In this document: positions 10,169-20,806 of the stretch, piece after piece
How positions within the stretch are numbered: the first letter of the stretch is position 1
Layout: each line of letters begins with the position of its first letter
NCBI RefSeq assembly: GCF_000319575.2
Contig: NC_021291.1
Coordinates: 620,001-684,000 of the forward strand
DNA: 64,000 nt
Source: Spiribacter salinus M19-40
GTDB taxonomy: Bacteria; Pseudomonadota; Gammaproteobacteria; Nitrococcales; Nitrococcaceae
Direction: 5' to 3'
Position numbers and translations under genes: made by a program
Notes under the pieces: generated by a model
Database searches by the model: none
What the model was told of the DNA's origin: nothing
What the model saw: only the letters and a program-made list of their open reading frames with translations

Positions 10169-10900
10169 ATGGCATGGTCTGCCGAGAAAACCCTGGAACA
10201 GGCGCTAACAGTACTGGGCGACTCAGTAATTGCTTCACGGTGCGATTATGGTGACGCCGAGGTTGAAGTCAGCCCCGGCAACCTCTATAGCGTCATGCAG
10301 ACGCTTCGGGACACGCCCGCTTTGGCATTTGAGCAGCTGCTCGACATCGCCGGTGTTGATTACGCGGCGTACGGCGAAGATGAGTGGATTACCGAAGAGG
10401 CCACCAACACCGGCTTCAGTCGCGGGGTAGATGGCTTCAGTACCGGGCGGCTCGGGCTGACCGGGATTTACGGCGTGCAATCAGTGGAGTCCAGTACTGG
10501 CCGGCGGTTTGCCGCGGTCTATCATTTGCTCTCGGTGACGCATAACCACCGTCTGCGGGTGCGTTGTTTCGCCGCTGATGATGACTTGCCGATGCTCGAC
10601 TCAATTGTGCCGATCTGGGCGTCCGCCAACTGGCAGGAGCGTGAGGCCTTCGACCTGTTCGGCATCGTCTTCAATGGCCACCCAGACCTGCGTCGTATCC
10701 TCACCGATTACGGGTTCGTCGGGCATCCATTCCGCAAGGATTTTCCGTTGATTGGCAATGTCGAAGTTCGGTACGACGAGTCCCGCGGCCGCGTTGTTTA
10801 CGAGCCCGTATCCATCGAGCCCCGCGTGCTCGTTCCCCGCGTGATTCGGGACGATAACCGCTACGCAGACCCAGCGGCCGAGGAGGCGCGTGATGCCTGA
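10169..10900 (+). CDS. nuoC: NADH-quinone oxidoreductase subunit C
   Basis: The 30 kDa hydrophilic subunit of the complex I Q-module; a separate gene here, not fused to nuoD as in E. coli. It has 243 residues. The signature ERExFDLFGIxFxGHPDLRR appears around residues 153-174. Between GVDY and the FAAVYHLLS strand there is an insert of about 40 residues ([13 protein letters not shown]...GFSRGVDG) that I believe related gammaproteobacteria such as Xanthomonas share. The stop overlaps nuoD by 8 bases. Confidence 0.95.
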   Translation: MAWSAEKTLEQALTVLGDSVIASRCDYGDAEVEVSPGNLYSVMQTLRDTPALAFEQLLDIAGVDYAAYGEDEWITEEATNTGFSRGVDGFSTGRLGLTGIYGVQSVESSTGRRFAAVYHLLSVTHNHRLRVRCFAADDDLPMLDSIVPIWASANWQEREAFDLFGIVFNGHPDLRRILTDYGFVGHPFRKDFPLIGNVEVRYDESRGRVVYEPVSIEPRVLVPRVIRDDNRYADPAAEEARDA

Positions 10901-12146
10901 GATCAATAGCTACACTGTCAACTTCGGGCCGCAGCATCCGGCTGCCCATGGCGTGCTGCGCCTCGTCCTCGAGATGGAAGGTGAAACCGTCCGGCGTGCC
11001 GATCCCCACATTGGGCTGCTGCATCGGGCCACGGAAAAGCTTGCCGAGACCAAGCCGTTCAACCAGAGCATCGGGTATATGGACCGGCTCGATTACGTCT
11101 CGATGATGTGTAATGAGCACGCCTACGTGCTTGCCATCGAGAAGCTGCTTGGCATTACCCCACCGGAGCGGGCGCGCTACATCCGCGTGATGCTTGATGA
11201 GATCACGCGGATTCTGAACCACCTGCTGTGGATTGGCGCCCATGGCCTCGATGTCGGTGCGATGACGGTGTTCCTGTACGCGTTTAAAGAGCGTGAGGAG
11301 CTGATGGACTGCTATGAGGCAGTCAGTGGCACACGCATGCACGCGACCTATTACCGCCCGGGCGGTGTCTATCGGGATCTCCCGGAGCGCATGCCGAAAT
11401 ACCGCGAGTCCGAGTTCCGCAACGATAAGGCCCTGAAGCGGATGAACGCGGATCGGGAAGGCAGCATGCTCGATTTCATCGAGGCCTTCTGCGACCGATT
11501 CGTGGGCACAGTTGATGAAATTGAAACGCTTCTCACTGACAACCGAATCTGGAAGCAGCGCCTGGTGGATGTCGCTGTGGTCTCGCCGGAGCGGGCGCTG
11601 CAGCTGGGATTCACGGGGCCAATGCTGCGCGGCTCTGGCGTGGAGTGGGATCTGCGCCGCAAACAGCCTTACGAAGTCTACGACCGGATGGATTTCGATA
11701 TTCCTGTTGGCACGAACGGCGACTGCTATGACCGCTACCTGGTCCGCATGGAAGAGTTGCGGGAGTCAGTAAAGATTATCCGGCAATGCATTGGCTGGCT
11801 GCGTAAAAACAGCGGCCCGGTCATTCTGAATGATCACAAGGTCGTCCCGCCGAGCCGCGAAGAGATGAAAGACGACATGGAGTCGCTGATTCATCACTTC
11901 AAACTGTTCACCGAGGGTTATTGCCCCCCGGCGGGCGAGGTCTATGCCTCGATAGAAGCGCCCAAAGGCGAGTTTGGCGCCTACATTGTCTCTGATGGCG
12001 CCAACAAGCCCTACCGGCTCAAATTGCGGGCGCCGGGGTTCGCCCATATGGCGGCCATGGATGAGATGGTGGCCGGCCACATGCTCGCGGATGTCGTGAC
12101 GGTGATGGGGACGATGGATATTGTATTTGGAGAGGTGGACCGGTGA
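10893..12146 (+). CDS. nuoD: NADH-quinone oxidoreductase subunit D
   Basis: The 49 kDa subunit; with NuoB it forms the quinone-binding pocket and descends from the large subunit of NiFe hydrogenase. It has 417 residues from the ATG at 10893, which sits 6 bases after AGGAGG; the adjacent GTG at 10890 would be too close to that site. The quinone-site motif [14 protein letters not shown] near residue 11 contains the conserved His that contacts the quinone headgroup, and [20 protein letters not shown]-like helices and the C-terminal [14 protein letters not shown] complete the family pattern. Confidence 0.97.
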   Translation: MPEINSYTVNFGPQHPAAHGVLRLVLEMEGETVRRADPHIGLLHRATEKLAETKPFNQSIGYMDRLDYVSMMCNEHAYVLAIEKLLGITPPERARYIRVMLDEITRILNHLLWIGAHGLDVGAMTVFLYAFKEREELMDCYEAVSGTRMHATYYRPGGVYRDLPERMPKYRESEFRNDKALKRMNADREGSMLDFIEAFCDRFVGTVDEIETLLTDNRIWKQRLVDVAVVSPERALQLGFTGPMLRGSGVEWDLRRKQPYEVYDRMDFDIPVGTNGDCYDRYLVRMEELRESVKIIRQCIGWLRKNSGPVILNDHKVVPPSREEMKDDMESLIHHFKLFTEGYCPPAGEVYASIEAPKGEFGAYIVSDGANKPYRLKLRAPGFAHMAAMDEMVAGHMLADVVTVMGTMDIVFGEVDR

Positions 12147-12655
12147 GCAGTGCGGAAGAGCAGGTTCTCTCAGGTTTGACGGCGACGGAGCAGGCCGAGA
12201 TTGACGCCTGGCTCAAGCGCTTCCCGGACGATCCGGCCGGGCGGCAGTCCGCAGTCATTCCGGCACTGCATATCGTTCAGCACAATAGCGGCGGCTGGCT
12301 GCCGCGTGAGCGAATGGATGCGGTCGCCGACTATCTCGACATGGCGCCGGCCCGTGTTTACGAAGTGGCGACCTTTTACGGGATGTTTGATGTAAAGCCG
12401 GTCGGGCGGCACAAGGTCAACATTTGCACCAATATCTCCTGCATGCTGCGGGGTGCGGATGAGATCGTTGAGCACGTCGAAAAGCGCCTGGGGATTAGCC
12501 TGGGTGATACGACAGCGGACGGGCGCATCACGCTCAAGCGCGAGGAAGAGTGCCTGGCCGCCTGCACAGGCGCTCCGATGATGCTGGTTGACGAAGCGTT
12601 TTACACCGATCTCACCCCGGAGAAGATCGACCGAATACTCGACGACCTGGAGTAG
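12143..12655 (+). CDS. nuoE: NADH-quinone oxidoreductase subunit E
   Basis: The 24 kDa thioredoxin-fold subunit of the NADH-dehydrogenase module, carrying [2Fe-2S] cluster N1a. It has 170 residues. The four Cys ligands appear in two pairs, CTNISC and CLAACTGAP. The start is GTG at 12143, overlapping the nuoD stop as GTGA. It is followed 2 bases later by nuoF. Confidence 0.96.
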   Translation: MSSAEEQVLSGLTATEQAEIDAWLKRFPDDPAGRQSAVIPALHIVQHNSGGWLPRERMDAVADYLDMAPARVYEVATFYGMFDVKPVGRHKVNICTNISCMLRGADEIVEHVEKRLGISLGDTTADGRITLKREEECLAACTGAPMMLVDEAFYTDLTPEKIDRILDDLE

Positions 12656-12657
12656 TT

Positions 12658-13935
12658 ATGACCAACGTCTGCTACACAACGCTGCATTTTGACCAGCCGT
12701 GGACGCTCGAGAATTACCGGGCCGTTGGCGGTTACCAGGCGCTTGAGAAAGTGCTGCGCGATGGGATGAGCCAGGAAGACGTGATCGAAGAGATCAAGGC
12801 GTCAAACCTACGCGGTCGCGGCGGCGCGGGTTTCCCGGCGGGCATGAAGTGGAGCTTCATGCCGCGCAGTGCGCCAGGGCCCAAATACCTGCTGTGCAAC
12901 TCGGATGAGTCCGAGCCTGGGACCTGCAAGGACCGCGACATCCTGCGCTACAACCCGCATGCGCTCATCGAGGGCATGATTATCGCTGGATACTGCATGG
13001 GCGCTACGATTGGCTATAACTACATGCGTGGCGAGTTCATGAAAGAACCTGCCGAGCGCATGGAACAAGCCGTGCGGGAAGCGCGTGAGGCCGGGTACCT
13101 CGGCGAAAACATCCTGGGCTCCGGCTATGATTACGAAGTGCATAACTACGTGGGTGCCGGGGCGTATATTTGCGGCGAGGAGTCGGCCCTGATGGAGTCC
13201 ATTGAGGGCAAGAAAGGCATGCCGCGCAACAAGCCGCCCTTCCCAGCACAGGCTGGCGTATACGGTCGCCCGACGACGATCAACAACACCGAAACGCTGG
13301 CGTCAGTGCCGGCCATCATTCGCAATGGCGCGGACTGGTTCCTTGAGCTTGGCAAGCCGAATAACGGCGGCATGAAGATCTTTTGTGTCTCCGGGCATGT
13401 CGAGAAGCCGGGCAACTTCGAGGTTCCCCTCGGGACGCCTTTCCGCGACCTGCTGGACATGGCGGGTGGCGTGCTGGGTGGGCGTCAGCTCAAGGCGGTC
13501 ATTCCCGGTGGGTCATCAATGCCGATGGTGCCCGGTGAGCAGATGCTCGAACTCGATATGGACTACGACTCACTCATGCAGGCGGGAACGGCACTCGGTT
13601 CTGGCGGCGTCGTCGTCATGGACGAGACAACGGATATGGTGCGCGCCATCATGCGCGTGAGCCGCTTCTACTACGCGGAGTCCTGCGGCCAGTGCACGCC
13701 CTGCCGGGAAGGCACGGGCTGGATGTATCGCGTCATCCGGCGGATTTATGAAGGCCATGGTCGGCCGGAAGACATCGAGCTGCTTGAATCAGCAGCCGGG
13801 CAGATTGCCGGACATACCATATGTGCGTTCGGCGAGGCCGCAGCCTGGCCGGTGCAAAGCGTACTCAAACACTGGCGACACGAGTTTGAGTATTACATTG
13901 AGCACAAGCGATCCATCGTTGAGGCGGCGGCATGA
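12658..13935 (+). CDS. nuoF: NADH-quinone oxidoreductase subunit F
   Basis: The NADH-binding catalytic subunit with FMN and [4Fe-4S] cluster N3. It has 425 residues. The glycine-rich nucleotide/FMN motif is [15 protein letters not shown] near residues 50-63; the FMN region [16 protein letters not shown] follows; [14 protein letters not shown] contributes to the NADH site; the cluster motif [11 protein letters not shown] has three Cys, with the fourth in HTICAFGEA. The ATG overlaps nothing upstream (2-base gap), and the stop overlaps the nuoG ATG. Confidence 0.97.
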   Translation: MTNVCYTTLHFDQPWTLENYRAVGGYQALEKVLRDGMSQEDVIEEIKASNLRGRGGAGFPAGMKWSFMPRSAPGPKYLLCNSDESEPGTCKDRDILRYNPHALIEGMIIAGYCMGATIGYNYMRGEFMKEPAERMEQAVREAREAGYLGENILGSGYDYEVHNYVGAGAYICGEESALMESIEGKKGMPRNKPPFPAQAGVYGRPTTINNTETLASVPAIIRNGADWFLELGKPNNGGMKIFCVSGHVEKPGNFEVPLGTPFRDLLDMAGGVLGGRQLKAVIPGGSSMPMVPGEQMLELDMDYDSLMQAGTALGSGGVVVMDETTDMVRAIMRVSRFYYAESCGQCTPCREGTGWMYRVIRRIYEGHGRPEDIELLESAAGQIAGHTICAFGEAAAWPVQSVLKHWRHEFEYYIEHKRSIVEAAA

Positions 13936-16346
13936 GCGCAGAGGTCCAGACCCAGAACCCGGAGACTGTCACGGTCGAGATTGACGGGCGCGCCATCGAC
14001 GCGCCCAAAGGCGCCTCGATTATCTCGGTAGCAGACGAGCACGGTATCGATATCCCGCGTTTTTGCTACCACAGCAAGTTGTCCGCGCCTGCCAACTGCC
14101 GGATGTGCCTTGTCGATGTGGAAATGGGTGGCCGGCCCGCGCCGAAGCCGCTACCGGCCTGCATCACCACGGTTGCTGACGGCATGGTGGTGCGGACCAC
14201 GTCTGAGCGGGCCTTGAAGGCCCAGCGCGGCGTGATGGAGTTTTTGCTGATCAACCACCCGCTCGACTGCCCGATCTGCGATCAGGGCGGCGAGTGCGAA
14301 CTCCAGGACCTTGCCTTGGGTTATGGCCGAGGCATCTCCCGGTTTGTTGAGCGCAAGCGTGTGGTCAAGGATGAAAACCTCGGTCCGCTGGTTGCGACCG
14401 AAATGACGCGTTGTATTCATTGCACGCGGTGTGTCCGGTTCCTGGATGAGGTGGCGGGTACCTCAGAGCTCGGCGCGATGTTCCGCGGTGAACACACCGA
14501 AATCAGCACGCTGGTTGGCGCCGGTGTGCACTCCGAACTCTCTGGCAACATCATCGACCTCTGTCCGGTGGGCGCGCTCACCAGCCGTCCGTATCGCTAT
14601 ACCGCCCGCGCCTGGGAGATGCTGAGCCACGCGACCATAGCGCCACATGACTGCATCGGCTCAAACATTGATCTCCACCAGGTCCGTGGCACGGTCAAGC
14701 GGGTCGTACCCCGAGATAACGAGGCGGTTAACGAGTGCTGGATCAGCGATCGTGACCGATTCTCTTATGAAGGGATCTACAGCGCGGAGCGTTTGCTCTC
14801 GCCGCAGATCCGTGAAGATGGCGAATGGCACAGCGTTGATTGGCAGACCGCGATCGAGGCGGCGGCCAATGCCCTGAAAACCGTCGTCGAAAAGCATGGT
14901 GAGCAGGCACTCGGGGCGTTGATCTCGCCGTCATCGACCCTAGAGGAGATGACGCTCGCCGCGCGGATCATTCGGGCACTGGGTAGCGACAACATCGACA
15001 CGCGGCTGCGTCGCGGTGACTTCCGTGATGGCGTGCGGGGTGACGGTTTTCCTGGCCTCGGCCTGCCGATCCCCGAGTTGGAGCAGCTCGACGCAGCGCT
15101 GATCGTGGGCGCTTATCCGCGGCATGAACAACCGTTGCTCAATCACCGGCTCAGAAAAGCCGCCTTGCGGGGCGGTGACGTCATGGCGCTCAATCCATGC
15201 GGTTTTGATTGGAACATTGAGCTTACCCATGAGCAGGTGGTGTCAGCCGCCGCCATGCCACGGCGCCTTGCCGCCATCGCACGGGCTGTTGCCGGGCATC
15301 AGGGCGTGTCCGAACCCCAAGGCTTGTCCGACTGGCTGGGTGACACGCCGGCGGATACAGCGAGCCAGGCGATCGCGGCGACATTGTGTGCTGACGGCAA
15401 GGCCGCCGTTCTACTGGGTGGTCTGGCCGACGCCCATCCAGCGGGTGCCGAGCTTCGGTATCTGGCCGCGCAGATCGCCCGGATGGCGGGTGCTAACTAC
15501 GGTGAACTCACCGAGGGCGCCAATACGGCGGGTGGTTGGCTGAGCGGTGCTTTACCCCAGCGCGGGCCAGACGGCGCTACCCGCCCAGGGCTCGATGCCA
15601 AGGCCATGCTCGAGGCACCGCGCCCGGGTTATCTGCTGATGGGCATTGAGCCGGAGCACGACCTCAATGATGCGGCGTTGGCGGCAGACGCCCTCGGGCA
15701 AGCCGAACAGGTCATTGGGCTTGTCGCCTACGACTCCCCGATGTTGCGTGAGCACGCGGATATCCTGCTGCCGATCGGCACCCTCGGTGAAACGGCTGGC
15801 ACGCTGGTCAACGCCGAGGGGCGTTGGCAGAGCTTTGCGGGCGTTGCACAGCCTCAGGGTGATGCGCGGCCGGCTTGGCGGTTGCTACGCGTCTTAGCGA
15901 ATGTGCTTGAGCTTGACGGTTACGAGTATCAGGCCGTGGATGAGATTCATGCGGAAATGCAGGCAGTGGCGAGTCAGTACACGAGCGCCGCGCCGGATGT
16001 CGTGGTGTCACCACAGCCTGGCGAAGCCGCGGACATGCTGCGTGTTGGTTACCCCGCCATGTTTAATGTCGACCCATTGAGTCGTCACGCGCCATCGCTT
16101 CAGGCCACTGACCATGCAGCGGATGCCGAAGTCGTGATCAACCCGGATGATGCCGCACGTCTTGGCGTCGAAGCAGGTGCGACGGTTCAGGTGAACCAGC
16201 GTGGCGTCGCTCGGTCGTTGCCCGTGCGCATCAGGGAGGCGATGCCCGTGGGCACCTTCTGGGTGGCGGCTGGTCTCGAGGGGACGCAGGGCCTGGGTTC
16301 ACTGATCGGGCCGGCAACGCTTGAACCGGTTGAGGCTCGCGCATGA
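13932..16346 (+). CDS. nuoG: NADH-quinone oxidoreductase subunit G
   Basis: The large 75 kDa iron-sulfur subunit of the electron-input module. It has 804 residues. A plant-ferredoxin-like N-terminus holds the [2Fe-2S] Cys ([15 protein letters not shown]), then [18 protein letters not shown] (His/Cys cluster N5) and CIHCTRC with the later Cys of cluster N4. The Cys set for the extra N7 cluster of E. coli NuoG is not complete: only two Cys remain in HDCIGSN and NECWISD. The rest is a molybdopterin-oxidoreductase-like domain with no cofactor role in complex I, ending in a short beta-barrel region. Confidence 0.96.
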   Translation: MSAEVQTQNPETVTVEIDGRAIDAPKGASIISVADEHGIDIPRFCYHSKLSAPANCRMCLVDVEMGGRPAPKPLPACITTVADGMVVRTTSERALKAQRGVMEFLLINHPLDCPICDQGGECELQDLALGYGRGISRFVERKRVVKDENLGPLVATEMTRCIHCTRCVRFLDEVAGTSELGAMFRGEHTEISTLVGAGVHSELSGNIIDLCPVGALTSRPYRYTARAWEMLSHATIAPHDCIGSNIDLHQVRGTVKRVVPRDNEAVNECWISDRDRFSYEGIYSAERLLSPQIREDGEWHSVDWQTAIEAAANALKTVVEKHGEQALGALISPSSTLEEMTLAARIIRALGSDNIDTRLRRGDFRDGVRGDGFPGLGLPIPELEQLDAALIVGAYPRHEQPLLNHRLRKAALRGGDVMALNPCGFDWNIELTHEQVVSAAAMPRRLAAIARAVAGHQGVSEPQGLSDWLGDTPADTASQAIAATLCADGKAAVLLGGLADAHPAGAELRYLAAQIARMAGANYGELTEGANTAGGWLSGALPQRGPDGATRPGLDAKAMLEAPRPGYLLMGIEPEHDLNDAALAADALGQAEQVIGLVAYDSPMLREHADILLPIGTLGETAGTLVNAEGRWQSFAGVAQPQGDARPAWRLLRVLANVLELDGYEYQAVDEIHAEMQAVASQYTSAAPDVVVSPQPGEAADMLRVGYPAMFNVDPLSRHAPSLQATDHAADAEVVINPDDAARLGVEAGATVQVNQRGVARSLPVRIREAMPVGTFWVAAGLEGTQGLGSLIGPATLEPVEARA

Positions 16347-17362
16347 GCGAACTCATCGAGCTCAGTTGGATCGTTGCAAAAATCACGGCACTCATCGTGC
16401 CGCTGTTTTTGGCGGTCGCGTACATGACCTACGCCGAGCGCAAGGTGATTAGTGCGATGCAGCTGCGGCGCGGTCCGAACCGCGTAGGCTGGCACGGCCT
16501 GCTCCAGCCGATCGCGGATGCGCTCAAGTTGCTCATGAAAGAGGTGGTGCTGCCGCAAAACGCCAACCGGTTTTTGTTCGTGCTCGCGCCCATGCTCTCC
16601 ATCATGCCTGCGCTGGCGGCATGGGCTGTGCTGCCGCTGGGTGACGGCATGGTGATCGCGGATATCAACGCGGGCCTGCTGTATGTGCTGGCGATGACCT
16701 CTATGGGGGTCTACGGGATTATCCTTGCCGGATGGGCATCCAATTCGAAATATGCACTGCTCGGTGCATTGCGGGCTGGAGCCCAGGTGGTGTCTTACGA
16801 GATCGCCATGGGCTTTGCGCTGGTCGGGGTGCTGATGGCCTCCGGCAGTCTCAACATGGGGGAGATCATCCAGGCGCAGGAAGGCCCGATCTGGAACTGG
16901 TTCTGGTTGCCCTTGTTGCCGTTGTTCGTTGTCTACTGGATCTCCGGCGTGGCCGAGACGAACCGGCTGCCATTCGATGTCGCCGAGGGTGAGTCCGAAA
17001 TCGTGGCCGGATTCCATGTCGAGTACTCCGGCATGGCCTTCGCGATTTTCTTCCTGGCGGAGTATGCCAACATGATCCTGATCTCGGGCCTGGCCGCGAT
17101 CATGTTTCTGGGTGGTTGGTACTCGCCGTTTCACGGGCTACCGCTGCTTGGGCCGGCCTTTGCCTGGGTGCCTGGGTTCGTCTGGTTTGCGCTCAAGACG
17201 TGTCTGTTTTTGTTTCTCTACATTTGGTTTCGCGGGACGTTTCCGCGCTACCGCTACGACCAGATCATGCGGCTCGGCTGGAAGGTATTGATTCCCGTCA
17301 CGGTGGTTTGGCTGATTGTGCTCTCGGGACTCATTCTCGGCGAGGTGGGTCCATGGTTTTGA
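16343..17362 (+). CDS. nuoH: NADH-quinone oxidoreductase subunit H
   Basis: The ND1-type membrane subunit that houses the quinone entry channel and the E-channel of acidic residues. It has 339 residues and eight predicted helices. Signature loops are [21 protein letters not shown] and the conserved [19 protein letters not shown]-type segment near residues 198-215, followed by [15 protein letters not shown]. The ATG overlaps the nuoG stop as ATGA. Confidence 0.97.
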   Translation: MSELIELSWIVAKITALIVPLFLAVAYMTYAERKVISAMQLRRGPNRVGWHGLLQPIADALKLLMKEVVLPQNANRFLFVLAPMLSIMPALAAWAVLPLGDGMVIADINAGLLYVLAMTSMGVYGIILAGWASNSKYALLGALRAGAQVVSYEIAMGFALVGVLMASGSLNMGEIIQAQEGPIWNWFWLPLLPLFVVYWISGVAETNRLPFDVAEGESEIVAGFHVEYSGMAFAIFFLAEYANMILISGLAAIMFLGGWYSPFHGLPLLGPAFAWVPGFVWFALKTCLFLFLYIWFRGTFPRYRYDQIMRLGWKVLIPVTVVWLIVLSGLILGEVGPWF

Positions 17363-17381
17363 ATAGGCTGGGTGATTGACC

Positions 17382-17870
17382 ATGCAAGCAGTAAGAGAAT
17401 TCTTCGGCACGTTCATGCTGACGGAGCTGCTCAAGGGCATGCGGCTGACCGGACGTCACCTGTTCGACGACAAGTACACACTGGAGTACCCCGAGGAAAA
17501 GGCGCCGCAGTCGCCGCGATTCCGTGGTCTGCACGCGCTGCGGCGGTATCCGAATGGTGAGGAGCGTTGTATTGCCTGCAAGCTCTGTGAGGCCGTCTGC
17601 CCCGCGCTCGCAATCACCATTGAGTCAGAACAGCGTGATGACGGCACGCGCCGCACAACGCGCTATGACATCGATCTGTTCAAGTGCATTTATTGTGGTT
17701 TCTGTGAAGAATCCTGCCCGGTGGATTCCATCGTCGAGACGCGGATTCACGAGTATCATTTCGAGCGCCGCGGCGAGCAGGTAATCCACAAGGACGAGTT
17801 GCTCGCGATGGGCGAAAAATATGAGGCGCAGCTAGCCGAAGATCGGGCAGCTGATGCGCCCTTCCGCTAG
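17382..17870 (+). CDS. nuoI: NADH-quinone oxidoreductase subunit I
   Basis: The 23 kDa ferredoxin-like subunit with two [4Fe-4S] clusters (N6a and N6b) between NuoG and NuoB. It has 162 residues. Both CxxCxxCxxxCP motifs are clear: [12 protein letters not shown] and [12 protein letters not shown]. The ATG at 17382 has GGGTGA 6 bases upstream; a TTG at 17376 would add two residues but lacks spacing. An amphipathic N-terminal helix docks it to the membrane. Confidence 0.96.
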   Translation: MQAVREFFGTFMLTELLKGMRLTGRHLFDDKYTLEYPEEKAPQSPRFRGLHALRRYPNGEERCIACKLCEAVCPALAITIESEQRDDGTRRTTRYDIDLFKCIYCGFCEESCPVDSIVETRIHEYHFERRGEQVIHKDELLAMGEKYEAQLAEDRAADAPFR

Positions 17871-17893
17871 ACGACTGACGCCGGGGACCGGAT

Positions 17894-18505
17894 GTGATTG
17901 AGAAAGTCATTTTCTATGTGTTTGCTGCCATCCTGCTGGCGGCTGCCACGCTGGTGATCACGGCGCGCAATCCGGTGCACTCTGCGCTCTCGTTGGTGCT
18001 GGCGTTTTTCTCGAGCGCTGCGCTATGGCTTCTCGCTGAGGCCGAGTTTCTGGGGATTGCGCTGATTCTCGTCTATGTTGGCGCCGTTATGGTCCTCTTC
18101 CTGTTCGTGGTGATGATGCTCGACATCAATCTATCGGTGCTGCGTGAGGGCTTTGCGCGTTATCTGCCGCTGGGGGCGCTGGTCGGCGTCATCATGGTTT
18201 TGCAGATGCTGCTTGTGCTCGGATCAGCGGAGGTCGATCTCGCGACACTCAGTGCGGAGGCCAGCTCAGCGAGTACAGAGAGCAACAACATTCGGTTGCT
18301 GGGCAGCGTGCTTTACACCGTTTATGTCTATCCGTTCGAGCTTGCCGCGATGGTGCTGCTGCTGGCGATTATCGCCGCGATCATGCTGACTCATCGGCGC
18401 CGTGGCGGGACGAAGCATCAGGATATTTCGGCACAGGTCCGGACCCGCAAGGAAGACCGGCTGCGCATGGTGCGCATACCAACTGAACGCAAGAACGACT
18501 CATAA
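17894..18505 (+). CDS. nuoJ: NADH-quinone oxidoreductase subunit J
   Basis: The ND6-type membrane subunit, which has the pi-bulge helix important in the coupling mechanism. It has 203 residues and five predicted helices. The segment [20 protein letters not shown] is the family signature. The start is GTG at 17894 (GTGATTGAG); the nearby ATG at 17892 is out of frame. The C-terminus is a basic cytoplasmic tail. Confidence 0.94.
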   Translation: MIEKVIFYVFAAILLAAATLVITARNPVHSALSLVLAFFSSAALWLLAEAEFLGIALILVYVGAVMVLFLFVVMMLDINLSVLREGFARYLPLGALVGVIMVLQMLLVLGSAEVDLATLSAEASSASTESNNIRLLGSVLYTVYVYPFELAAMVLLLAIIAAIMLTHRRRGGTKHQDISAQVRTRKEDRLRMVRIPTERKNDS

Positions 18506-18519
18506 CATTCGGGGCATCC

Positions 18520-18825
18520 ATGTTAGCGCTTTCCGATTATTTGGTTCTCAGCGCGCTGCTGTTTTCCATTGGCATGGCGGGCATATTCCTTAACCGGAAG
18601 AATGCCATCGTCCTATTGATGTCGATTGAGCTCATCCTGCTAGCCGTCAACTTTAACTTCATCGCTTTTTCGAGCTTCCTTGGAGACATCCACGGGCAGG
18701 TTTTTGTGTTCTTCATCCTTACCGTTGCTGCGGCGGAGTCCGCGATCGGGCTGGCCATCCTCGTGGTGCTGTTCCGTAATCGCGGCAGCATCAACGTGGG
18801 CGACCTGGATACGATGAGGGGCTAG
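18520..18825 (+). CDS. nuoK: NADH-quinone oxidoreductase subunit K
   Basis: The ND4L-type membrane subunit: 101 residues and three helices. The conserved membrane glutamates used in proton transfer lie in [14 protein letters not shown] and [13 protein letters not shown]. It is the standard length for the family. The gene starts 14 bases after nuoJ and ends 2 bases before nuoL. Confidence 0.95.
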   Translation: MLALSDYLVLSALLFSIGMAGIFLNRKNAIVLLMSIELILLAVNFNFIAFSSFLGDIHGQVFVFFILTVAAAESAIGLAILVVLFRNRGSINVGDLDTMRG

Positions 18826-18827
18826 GG

Positions 18828-20804
18828 ATGAAGACGGTTTATCTGTTGATTGTCCTTGCGCCTTTGCTGGGCGCGATCCTGGCCGGCCTTGCCGGGCAAC
18901 GTCTCGGGCGTCAGGCCTCGGCGGCGCTGACTGTGGCAGCAGTGGGCGTCTCAGCGTTGCTCTCGTTGTGGGTCTTGTATCAGCACGCCACGGGTGGCGC
19001 GCCTGTCTTCAACGAGACGATTTACCGCTGGGCCACTGCCGGCGGACTCAATCTGGAAGTTGGCTTTCTCGTGGATCGTCTCACGGCGCTGATGATGGTC
19101 GTGGTGACCTCCGTGTCGCTCGCCGTCCATGTCTACACCATCGGCTACATGCACGATGATGCGGGCTATCAGCGGTTCTTTAGCTATATCAACCTCTTTA
19201 CCTTCGCCATGCTCATGCTGGTGATGGCGAATAACTTCCTGCAGCTGTTCTTTGGCTGGGAGGCCGTTGGCCTGGTCTCGTATCTCCTGATCGGCTTTTG
19301 GTATCGCAAGGAAACCGCAATCTTTGCCAACCTGAAGGCTTTTTTGGTCAACCGGGTCGGCGATTTCGGCTTCTTACTTGGTATCGCGGCCGTTTTGATG
19401 TACTACGGCAGTCTTGATTACGTCGAGGTATTCGAAGCCGCGGCCCAGACACCTGGCCTGACCATGCAGCTCTTTGGCGCCGAGGCGCTGGTCGCAACGG
19501 TCGCGGCTGTCCTGTTGTTCATCGGCGCAATGGGTAAATCGGCTCAAGTCCCATTGCACGTCTGGCTGCCGGATTCCATGGAAGGCCCAACGCCGATCTC
19601 CGCGCTGATTCATGCGGCGACCATGGTCACGGCCGGCATTTTTCTGGTCGCGCGCATGTCGCCGATCTTCGAGATGTCTGATGCCGCGTTATCGGTTGTT
19701 CTGATCCTCGGTGCCATCACCGCCTTGTTCATGGGGCTGGTCGGGCTGGTTCAGACGGACATCAAACGCGTCATTGCATATTCGACGCTCTCCCAGCTCG
19801 GCTATATGTTCGTTGCCCTGGGCGCCTCGGCCTATGCTGCTGGCGTCTTTCACTTGATGACCCACGCCTTTTTCAAGGCGCTGCTCTTTCTCGGGGCGGG
19901 GGCGGTGATTGTGGCGCTTCACCACGAGCAGGATATGCGCCGGATGGGCAATCTGCGTCGGTATCTACCCATTACCCACGTCACGATGCTGCTGGGCACG
20001 CTGGCGCTTGTGGGTACGCCATTCTTCTCAGGGTATTACTCCAAAGACGTCATTATTGAGGCCGCGCACTACGCGGACCGGACGGGCGCCGGGTTCGCTT
20101 ACCTGGCCGTGTTGCTTGGGGTCTTTATTACCTCACTCTACAGTTTCAGGCTCTATTTTCTGGTTTTCTGGGGCGAGGAGCGCATCGATCCGCACGCCAA
20201 GGCCCATATTCAGCATCTGCCGCGCTACGTACTGCCCGTGATGGAGTGGCCACTCATCGCTCTGGCCATTCCCTCGGTGCTGATCGGTTATTTCACGATT
20301 GCACCGATGCTCTTTGGTGATTTCTTCGCTGGATCGATCCAGGTCGCGGCGGGCAATGATGTCCTCGCCAACGTCGCGGCGCATTTTCACGGGCCGTTTG
20401 CCTTCGGATTGCACGCCGCCGTGAACCCCGCGTTCTGGCTGGCCGTTGCCGGGGCAGTGACCGCCTGGTTCTTCTATATCCTCCGGCCTGATTTGCTGCC
20501 GGGTATCAACCGACTGTTTGCGCCGGTCATCAATGTATTACAGCGTAAATATGGGTTTGATGCGCTCTACAGCACGGGCTTCGCTGGCGGAGGACGGCTC
20601 ATGGGCCGAGCGCTCTGGCGAGGCGGCGACCAGGGGGTAATCGATGGTGTATTGGTCAATGGCACGGCCCGCACGATAGGCCGTGTTGGAGCGCTGGTTC
20701 GCGGTTTCCAATCCGGTTACCTCTATCACTATGCCTTTGTGATGATCGTGGGTCTGCTCCTGCTGCTGACCGTTTTCGTAGGTAGCTGGCGGGGGTGGTT
20801 CTGA
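18828..20804 (+). CDS. nuoL: NADH-quinone oxidoreductase subunit L
   Basis: The distal ND5-type antiporter-like proton-pumping subunit, with the lateral amphipathic helix HL running along the membrane arm. It has 658 residues and about 16 helices. The pump signatures are visible: FFGWEAVGLVSYLLIGFWY (conserved Glu of helix 5), AQVPLHVWLPDSMEGPTPIS with SALIHAATMVTAGIFLVAR (helix 7-8), and KRVIAYSTLSQLGYM. The stop overlaps the region just before the nuoM start. Confidence 0.97.
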   Translation: MKTVYLLIVLAPLLGAILAGLAGQRLGRQASAALTVAAVGVSALLSLWVLYQHATGGAPVFNETIYRWATAGGLNLEVGFLVDRLTALMMVVVTSVSLAVHVYTIGYMHDDAGYQRFFSYINLFTFAMLMLVMANNFLQLFFGWEAVGLVSYLLIGFWYRKETAIFANLKAFLVNRVGDFGFLLGIAAVLMYYGSLDYVEVFEAAAQTPGLTMQLFGAEALVATVAAVLLFIGAMGKSAQVPLHVWLPDSMEGPTPISALIHAATMVTAGIFLVARMSPIFEMSDAALSVVLILGAITALFMGLVGLVQTDIKRVIAYSTLSQLGYMFVALGASAYAAGVFHLMTHAFFKALLFLGAGAVIVALHHEQDMRRMGNLRRYLPITHVTMLLGTLALVGTPFFSGYYSKDVIIEAAHYADRTGAGFAYLAVLLGVFITSLYSFRLYFLVFWGEERIDPHAKAHIQHLPRYVLPVMEWPLIALAIPSVLIGYFTIAPMLFGDFFAGSIQVAAGNDVLANVAAHFHGPFAFGLHAAVNPAFWLAVAGAVTAWFFYILRPDLLPGINRLFAPVINVLQRKYGFDALYSTGFAGGGRLMGRALWRGGDQGVIDGVLVNGTARTIGRVGALVRGFQSGYLYHYAFVMIVGLLLLLTVFVGSWRGWF

Positions 20805-20806
20805 GC

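Noticed and set aside
10350-10490. About 40-residue insert in NuoC as a possible novelty
   Set aside because: Related gammaproteobacteria such as Xanthomonas appear to have a similar GFSRGVEG-type insert, so it is a lineage trait rather than a new element.
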